A DNA stretch of 10,094 bases from positions 1 through 10,094 of the forward strand of contig JAGBYS010000295.1 in assembly GCA_017628675.1 (NCBI GenBank), in the 5' to 3' direction. Origin of the DNA: Tidjanibacter sp. Its GTDB lineage: Bacteria; Bacteroidota; Bacteroidia; Bacteroidales; Rikenellaceae. Made by a program: the position numbers and the translations under genes. Each line of letters begins with the position of its first letter. The stretch's first letter is position 1. Below, in pieces: positions 4,795-10,094 of the stretch. Below the pieces are notes generated by a model. It had not been told where the DNA came from and did not search any database. It was given only the letters and a program-made list of their open reading frames with translations.

Positions 4795-7700
4795 ACTCAA
4801 TTCTCTGTTTTTGTTTTCGTTCGCGTCTTTTCTCAAACCTTGCCACACGCCCAACCATATAGTAGAGCGACGGGTAGACAAAGATTCCCAGCACCGTAGC
4901 CACCAACATTCCGCCCACAAGCGACAGGCCCATAATATTGCGAGCCACCGAGTAGGCACCCGAGGCGAAGACCAGGGGGAGCATACCCACAATGAAGGCT
5001 ATGGCGGTCATCAGGATGGGCCTTAGGCGCAGTTTGGCAGCCGCCAGAGCCGCCTCGCCCAGCTCCAAGCCCTCCTCGAAGAACTTTCTGTCGGCATACT
5101 CCACAACCAGGATGGCACTCTTGGCCGAGAGGCCGATGAGCATCACCAACGACACCTTCATAAAGATATTGTCCACATATATGGGGTCGACAAAGTGGGC
5201 CAGCCAGACCAATAGCAGCGACCCAAAGAGGGCCAGGGGCACCCCAAGTAGCACGCTCATAGGCAGTGCCCACGAGTTGTAGAGTGCCGCCAGGGCCAGG
5301 AATACGAAGATGATGGCGAGCAAATAGGTGGCACCTCCCGAGGAGGCGTTGGCCTCCTGATACGATACTCCACTCCAGGCGAGGGTCACATCCTCGGGCA
5401 GAGCCTCATCCGCCAACTCCTCGAGCGCCCTCATTGCACTCCCCGTGGAGGTGCCCGCCGAGGGTGTGGCATTGATGGCGATTGCGTCGTAGAGGTTGAA
5501 CTGGTTGATATACTCCACGCCAACCGTATCACGAAGCTCCACAAAATCGACCACGGGCACCTGCTCACCCTCGGAGTTGGCTATGTAGAAGCCCCCGAGG
5601 TCGGACTCCGTGCGACGATACTCCGCATCGGCCTGGATGTAGGTCTGGTAGAGTCGCCCGAAGCGGTTGAAGTTGCCCACATACTCGCCACCATACATTG
5701 TGGTTATCAGCTCCCTGAGGCTCTCCACATCCACCCCCTGCTGCAGGGCCAGAGGCTCATTGATGACGATGTGGCGCTGAGGAACATCCGCATCGAACTG
5801 CGTGCTCACCGAGCCTATCTCCTTCAGCCCTCGCATCTTGGCCATAAACTGTTCGGCCTCGTGGGCCAGGTAGCGCACATCGCCACTACCCCTGTTCTGG
5901 AGCATAAAGGTCACGCCCGAAGTAACCCCAAGGCCCGGAATCGACGGGGGCTCAAAGGCATAGAAAGTACCCTCGGGCACGGCCGTAAGGAGTTTGGCAT
6001 TAAGGCTCTGGGCGATCTCCTCAGCCGAGAGTTTTCGCTTTCCGAATGGCTCCAGCGTCACGAAGATGATGCCCGTATTGGTGGCCGCCACACCCGAGAT
6101 GAGGTCGAAACCTGCAGCCGAGGCCTCATACCTCACCCCCTGCTCGGCTCGGATAATCTCCGACGCCTTCTCGATGGCCCTCTCGGTGCGCTCCACACTC
6201 GCCGCATCGGGCAGATTGACCGACACCATAAGGTAGCCCTGGTCCTCGACGGTCAGAAAACCACCTGGCACACGCCCAAACAGCAGTGCGGTAGCCACAC
6301 CCATTATTGCCACCAGCAGCACCGTGCGCACCGAGTGGCGCACAACCACCGCCGAGCGCCTCATGTAGCCATCCACGCCCCTGTCGAAGAGCCTGTTGAA
6401 TAGCCCCAGAGGGCCTCGTGTAGCCCTGCGGTGGCCACGACGGAGCAGCAGCGAGCAGAGTGCGGGCGAGAGGGTGAGCGCATTGAAGGCCGAGATGACC
6501 AGCGCCACCGAGATACCTATGGCAAACTGCTGGAAGACCTTGCCCACAATGCCCTCCACAAGGGCCACGGGCACAAATACCGCAAGCAGCACAACGGTGG
6601 TGGCTACAATCGGTGAGCCCACCTGACGCATAGCCTCGAGTGTCGCCTTGCGGGGGCTCTTGCCACTCTCAATGCCCACCTGCACAGCCTCCACCACAAC
6701 AATCGCATCGTCCACCACAAGGCCCACAGCCAACACCAAGCCCAGCAGCGAGATTATGTTTATCGAGAAACCCAAGAGCGGGAAGAAGGCGAAGGCGCCA
6801 ATGATACTCACGGGGATGGCAATCAGCGGTATGAGCGTAGCCCTCAGGTCCTGCAGGAAGATGAAAATAACCGCAATGACCAGCGCCAGCGTGAAGAGCA
6901 TCGTGAGGAAAATCTCCCGTATGCCGTCCTCGATACTCTCCGTAGCGTCGATAATGGTGGCCGTATGTACCCCCTCGGGAAACCTCTCTTCGAGGGAGGC
7001 CATCGTCTGCTTCACCTTGCCCCCGACCTCCACGGCATTGCTGCCGGGCGACTGATAGACCACAACGAGTGCGGCCGACGAGGTGCCAAACCTGGAGAAG
7101 GTGCCGTAGCTCTGGCAGCCAAGCTCCACACGGGCCACATCGCCGAGCCTGAGGCTCTCGCCATCGGGCAACATCCTCAAAACAATCTGCTCATACTCCT
7201 TGGGATCGTTAAGCGAGGGGGGCGTGGTGACCGTATAGGTGAATGGCTCGGCCTCCTCGAGTGGCTCGGCACCAATCTTTCCGGCCGAGAAGAGGGTGGC
7301 CTGGCTCTGTATAGCCGAGGATATATCCTCCACCGAGATGCCGTAGAAGGCCATACGGTAGGGGTTGACCCACACCCTCATTGCATACTCGCCCGCACCC
7401 ATAATCTGCACCTTGCCCACACCGTCAATCTTGAGCAGTTCGTTCTGCAGGTTGATGTAAGCCCAGTTGGAGAGGAAGTCGGAGTCGTAGCCCTCGAAGT
7501 CGGAGTGGAGGGCGTAGATGAGCAGGAAGCCCGTCTGCACCTTCTGTGTGGTGACCCCCTGTTGAGTCACCGCCGAGGGCAGTTTAGCCATCGCCGAGGC
7601 GACCCTATTCTGAACAAACACCTCGTCGAAATCGGGGTTGGAGTCGATGTCGAAGAGTATCTGGAGCGACATTGAGCCGTCACCTGCCGAGGTGGTCTGC

Positions 7701-7933
7701 ATATAGAGCATATCGCCCACACCCATAACACTTTCACCTATGGGGGTGGCCACCGCATCGTTCACGCTCGTGGCGTCGGCGCCCATATAGTTGGCCTCAA
7801 CCTCCACCACGGGCGGTGTGATGTCGGGATACTGCTCAATGGGGAGCCCTCCGATGGAGATAGCACCCAGCAGCACGATGACCACCGCAATGACTATGGC
7901 AAAAATGGGCCTGTTGACAAAGAATTTTTCCAT
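4772..7933 (-). CDS. AcrB-type RND (HAE-1 family) efflux transporter permease
   Basis: This 1053-residue protein has the full length of the AcrB/MexB family, inner-membrane proton antiporters that export hydrophobic or amphiphilic compounds. MEKFFVNRPIFAIVIAVVIVLLG is transmembrane helix 1. A first large periplasmic loop follows (about 31-337), then helices 2-6 (about 338-500). The proton-relay pair Asp408-Asp409 lies in GLVVDDAIVVVE, and Lys938 lies in GLSAKSAILVVEYADRK. A second periplasmic loop spans about 560-865 (FLTVEDQGYLMVSVNLP at 559-575), and five C-terminal helices follow. All key relay residues are present. The tail after 1031 is very charged and cytoplasmic. The gene lies 21 bp after the adaptor gene and overlaps the outer-membrane factor gene. 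Drug versus bile-salt or other substrate cannot be read from the sequence. Confidence 0.96.
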   Translation of the reverse strand: MEKFFVNRPIFAIVIAVVIVLLGAISIGGLPIEQYPDITPPVVEVEANYMGADATSVNDAVATPIGESVMGVGDMLYMQTTSAGDGSMSLQILFDIDSNPDFDEVFVQNRVASAMAKLPSAVTQQGVTTQKVQTGFLLIYALHSDFEGYDSDFLSNWAYINLQNELLKIDGVGKVQIMGAGEYAMRVWVNPYRMAFYGISVEDISSAIQSQATLFSAGKIGAEPLEEAEPFTYTVTTPPSLNDPKEYEQIVLRMLPDGESLRLGDVARVELGCQSYGTFSRFGTSSAALVVVYQSPGSNAVEVGGKVKQTMASLEERFPEGVHTATIIDATESIEDGIREIFLTMLFTLALVIAVIFIFLQDLRATLIPLIAIPVSIIGAFAFFPLLGFSINIISLLGLVLAVGLVVDDAIVVVEAVQVGIESGKSPRKATLEAMRQVGSPIVATTVVLLAVFVPVALVEGIVGKVFQQFAIGISVALVISAFNALTLSPALCSLLLRRGHRRATRGPLGLFNRLFDRGVDGYMRRSAVVVRHSVRTVLLVAIMGVATALLFGRVPGGFLTVEDQGYLMVSVNLPDAASVERTERAIEKASEIIRAEQGVRYEASAAGFDLISGVAATNTGIIFVTLEPFGKRKLSAEEIAQSLNAKLLTAVPEGTFYAFEPPSIPGLGVTSGVTFMLQNRGSGDVRYLAHEAEQFMAKMRGLKEIGSVSTQFDADVPQRHIVINEPLALQQGVDVESLRELITTMYGGEYVGNFNRFGRLYQTYIQADAEYRRTESDLGGFYIANSEGEQVPVVDFVELRDTVGVEYINQFNLYDAIAINATPSAGTSTGSAMRALEELADEALPEDVTLAWSGVSYQEANASSGGATYLLAIIFVFLALAALYNSWALPMSVLLGVPLALFGSLLLVWLAHFVDPIYVDNIFMKVSLVMLIGLSAKSAILVVEYADRKFFEEGLELGEAALAAAKLRLRPILMTAIAFIVGMLPLVFASGAYSVARNIMGLSLVGGMLVATVLGIFVYPSLYYMVGRVARFEKRRERKQKQRIEYEKESTL

Positions 7934-7954
7934 AATAAAAACTGCCTTATTGTG

Positions 7955-9082
7955 TTACTCTTTTGCAAGTTCGGCGATGACCTTCTGGCCATCGTGGAGC
8001 CTATCGAGGCCGCTCACAACGACCATCTCTCCCGTGCCGAGCCCGCCATCAACAATCCAGTAGTGGCCAAACTTGTCGCCAAGGGTGACGGTGCGGAAAC
8101 TCACGAGGCTCTCCCTGTCCACCACCCACACGCCTGCCTTGTCGAGTTGCTGCACGACGGCCTGCTGGGGCACCAGAGTCACCCCCTCTGGCGAGCCCAC
8201 ATCGGCCACCACGACGGCCGACTGCCCCACCTTCAGCAACCGTTCGGGGTTGGGGAACGAGGCCACAATGGTGATTGTTCCCGTCTGGTTGCCCGCATCG
8301 CGCTTGGTGTAGGAGTAGGTGCCACGATAGGGATAGAGTGTGCCATCGGAGAGGTAGAGGCGGATATCTCGGAGGAGTCCTTTGTTGTCATACGAAGGTC
8401 CGCCGCCTTCACCCCCACGCGCCTGGAAGTAGCGTGCAAAAGGGATAGCAATATGTACCCCTATCTCATCCACATTGGACACCGTGGCCAGCACCGAATA
8501 GGAGGTGCCGACACCCACCCAGTCGCCCACCGTTGCACCCTCATCGTCGATGATGCCGCTAATGGGGGAGGTGATAGTGGTATAGTCCACCTGCAGGAGC
8601 GACTCGTCGAGCTGTGACTGGGCGAGCTCCACCTGCGCCTTGGCCGAGGCGTAGGCCGCCTGATATTGGTCCAGAGCGCTCTGACTGATGGCCGATATGC
8701 GGGCCAGAGGTACAGCCCTTTTATAGTTGTTCTCGGCCTCCGCAAGCGCCATCTTTGCCGAAGCAAGGGCTGCACGGTTGGAGAGCACATTGAGTTTGAT
8801 GGGGGCGGCATCGAGCGTGAAGAGCACCTGCCCCTTGCTGACGGGCATACCCTTGGTGAACTGCTTGGTCAGGAGGTAGCCGCTGACTCGAGGCTGAATG
8901 GTAGCGTCGTAATTGGAGTAGAGGAGCGTCTGGAAGCGCATCGGAAGCACCACTCTCTCCCCCACCGCTCGGGCCACCTCCACCCTTGGCAGAGGCTCCG
9001 CAGTAGAACTCTTCCCCCTCTGGGGAGTGCAGGCCGCAAAGAGCAAAACCGTTGCGGCCGAAAATAAGATGTATCTTTTCAT
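7955..9082 (-). CDS. RND efflux periplasmic adaptor (membrane fusion) lipoprotein, AcrA family
   Basis: This 375-residue protein bridges the RND pump and outer-membrane channel. MKRYILFSAATVLLFAAC is a lipoprotein signal with Cys18 as the likely lipidated residue. Domains in order: first lipoyl half (about 57-92, IQPRVSGYLLTKQFTKGMPVSKGQVLFTLD); alpha-hairpin coiled coil (about 93-163, rich in Ala/Leu/Gln); second lipoyl half (about 164-198, TTITSPISGIIDDEGATVGDWV); a beta-barrel (about 205-295) with a Gly-rich loop (ARGGEGGG); and a membrane-proximal domain to the end. The start at 9082 gives the signal peptide directly; an in-frame ATG 39 bp upstream would bury it. First gene of the operon, divergent from surE. 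Confidence 0.93.
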   Translation of the reverse strand: MKRYILFSAATVLLFAACTPQRGKSSTAEPLPRVEVARAVGERVVLPMRFQTLLYSNYDATIQPRVSGYLLTKQFTKGMPVSKGQVLFTLDAAPIKLNVLSNRAALASAKMALAEAENNYKRAVPLARISAISQSALDQYQAAYASAKAQVELAQSQLDESLLQVDYTTITSPISGIIDDEGATVGDWVGVGTSYSVLATVSNVDEIGVHIAIPFARYFQARGGEGGGPSYDNKGLLRDIRLYLSDGTLYPYRGTYSYTKRDAGNQTGTITIVASFPNPERLLKVGQSAVVVADVGSPEGVTLVPQQAVVQQLDKAGVWVVDRESLVSFRTVTLGDKFGHYWIVDGGLGTGEMVVVSGLDRLHDGQKVIAELAKE

Positions 9083-9118
9083 AACTGTTGTGGAAATTGT
9101 TTTCGAGCAGCAGGGTTG

Positions 9119-9147
9119 CAAACCTCACGCCAAAAAGCCCACCCAAG
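9119..9147 (-). promoter_or_regulatory. Possible promoter of the efflux operon
   Basis: On the minus strand, GAGGTTTG (9119-9126) keeps the A and TTTG of the -7 consensus, and CTTG (9144-9147) lies 17 bp upstream. The match is imperfect, which suits a weak or regulated promoter. No repressor gene is in the window. Confidence 0.3.
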
Positions 9148-9167
9148 CAGAGTGGCGATTTTCTTTT

Positions 9168-9190
9168 TTGGCCAAATTGGACTATCTTTG
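9168..9190 (+). promoter_or_regulatory. Promoter of surE with overlapping palindromes
   Basis: TATCTTTG (9183-9190) is an exact -7 box with a start site near 9194 and a leader of about 23 nt. A clear -33 TTTG at the right distance is missing (a T-rich stretch lies there). The 8-bp palindrome TTGGCCAA (9168-9175) and CCAA-A-TTGG (9172-9180) fall between the two elements and could be a protein-binding site, though such short palindromes may be chance. Confidence 0.5.
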
Positions 9191-9217
9191 TCGAAAATTT
9201 CACCGATAGAGAGCGCT

Positions 9218-9982
9218 ATGAAACGACCTATTATATTTATAAGCAACGACGACGGCTATCGTGCCAAGGGTTTCAACCGTTTGGTTGAGTGTGCTGCCAA
9301 GTTTGGCGATGTCATCGCCCTGGCCCCCGACCAGACACAGTCGGGCAAGGCCCACGCAATCACTATGTATGACCCCCTCTACCTGACCCTGCGCCGCGAC
9401 GAGCCCCACATCAAGGTCTATTCGTGCAACGGCACCCCCGTAGACTGCGTGAAGATGGCCTACGACTGGCTGCTGCCCGAGCTGGGACTCACCCCCGCAC
9501 TCAACCTTAGTGGCATCAACCACGGCTCCAATGCCGCCATCAATGTGCTCTACTCGGGTACTATGGGTGCGGCCATCGAGGCGAGCTTCTACGGCGCACC
9601 CTCCATTGGCCTCTCGCTCGACGACCACGACCACGATGCCGACTTCGACGCCACCATAGCCTTTGCCGAGAAGCTCATCCCCGCAATGCTGGGTGTGACC
9701 TCCGTGGAGCCTCTGTGTCTGAATGTGAATGTGCCTGTGGCAAGGCCCGAAGAGATCAAGGGCCACCGCATCTGCCGCCAGACGCGCGGCTTCTGGAAGG
9801 AGGAGTTCTTCTGCCGTCAGGACCCCAGGGGGCGTGACTACTTCTGGCTCACGGGAGGCTTCTGCAATCACGAGCCCGAGGCGGAGGACACAGACGAGTG
9901 GGCACTGAAAAACAACTACATTGCAGTGGTTCCCATCAAGGTCGATCTGACCGACTACAACCGTATGGATTGGCTCAAGTGA
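9218..9982 (+). CDS. surE: 5'/3'-nucleotidase SurE
   Basis: This 254-residue protein is a metal-dependent phosphatase acting on nucleoside monophosphates, with a typical family length of about 250. The N-terminus MKRPIIFISNDDGYRAKG carries the metal ligands Asp11-Asp12. APDQTQSGKAHAIT (37-49) gives Ser42, and LNLSGINHGSNAA (95-107) gives Asn101. GTPVDCVKMA (72-81) and YSGTMGAAIEASFYGAPSIGLS (112-133) are the conserved substrate-side motifs. The start at 9218 puts the beta1-NDDG strand at residue 4-13 as in other SurE proteins; the in-frame start at 9116 would add an unrelated leader overlapping the promoter. In Bacteroidales surE often precedes lpxB, but no such gene is visible before the window ends. 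Confidence 0.96.
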   Translation: MKRPIIFISNDDGYRAKGFNRLVECAAKFGDVIALAPDQTQSGKAHAITMYDPLYLTLRRDEPHIKVYSCNGTPVDCVKMAYDWLLPELGLTPALNLSGINHGSNAAINVLYSGTMGAAIEASFYGAPSIGLSLDDHDHDADFDATIAFAEKLIPAMLGVTSVEPLCLNVNVPVARPEEIKGHRICRQTRGFWKEEFFCRQDPRGRDYFWLTGGFCNHEPEAEDTDEWALKNNYIAVVPIKVDLTDYNRMDWLK

Positions 9983-10015
9983 CTCAAATTATAACCCTTC
10001 GGGCAAAAGTAGTTT

Positions 10016-10064
10016 AAAAAATTGAGTGCAGTTTTTGAGGGCTAAAGCCTTTGATTACTGCACT
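10016..10064 (-). terminator. Hairpin plus T-tract after surE, probably ending a convergent gene outside the window
   Basis: The stem AGTGCAGT/ACTGCACT (10025-10032/10057-10064) holds an inner GGGC-TAAA-GCCT helix. On the minus strand it is followed 3 nt later by six T (complement of 10016-10021), which fits a terminator for a minus-strand gene to the right. On the plus strand only a short TT follows, so termination of surE there would be weak. Confidence 0.5.
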
Positions 10065-10094
10065 TTAACATTTCGGAAGTCGCAAAAATGGAGA

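Noticed and set aside
4795..4992. Extended N-terminus of the outer-membrane factor
   Set aside because: The added 66 residues are the other-frame shadow of the pump's C-terminus; the signal peptide begins at 4794.
10004..10011. Minus-strand TACTTTTG after surE as an antisense-RNA promoter
   Set aside because: It is an exact -7 box, but no -33 element lies at the right distance and it sits just past a minus-strand terminator; likely chance.
10088..10094. ATG at the right edge as the next gene's start
   Set aside because: Only seven bases remain, and the nearby hairpin/T-tract favours a minus-strand neighbour.

Overview
The window looks like chromosomal DNA from a Bacteroidota gut-type bacterium, most likely order Bacteroidales and probably Rikenellaceae/Alistipes-like. 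Four things point there: GC-rich coding DNA with AT-rich spacers; clean Bacteroidota promoter boxes (TAnnTTTG) in front of several genes; the gene order RibH-like / YfgM-like TPR protein // recF / DUF721; and an RND efflux operon whose adaptor and outer-membrane factor are both predicted lipoproteins. The genus is an inference from composition and gene order.

Left part (1-2851): two minus-strand genes (a RibH-family protein cut by the window edge, and a membrane-anchored TPR protein) are divided by an intrinsic terminator and a separate promoter. They diverge from a plus-strand recF-DUF721(DciA-like) pair. The 251-bp divergent spacer holds back-to-back promoters and a small repeat/hairpin cluster. 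RecF acts at ssDNA gaps and stalled forks, and DciA-type proteins act on the replicative helicase, so the plus-strand pair is a replication/repair unit.

Middle (2852-3348): a tRNA-Ser(GGA) gene followed by about 250 bp without a gene. This spacer is densely filled with inverted repeats, including a nested 133-bp cloverleaf-like element closed by a 17-bp perfect arm, then a second three-tier hairpin. Part of it is the terminator region between the tRNA and the convergent efflux operon, but the outer structure goes beyond that.

Right part (3349-9082, minus): a complete tripartite multidrug-type efflux operon in the order membrane fusion lipoprotein, AcrB-type RND pump, NodT/TolC-type outer-membrane lipoprotein. 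The spacing is tight: 21 bp, then a 23-bp overlap. No dedicated regulator is visible. It diverges from surE (survival protein 5'-nucleotidase), which is followed by a hairpin/T-tract that probably ends a convergent gene beyond the right edge.

There is no phage, IS, CRISPR or toxin-antitoxin system. Most genes are ordinary. The parts worth a second look are the RibH homologue lacking its catalytic loop and the structured intergenic repeats.
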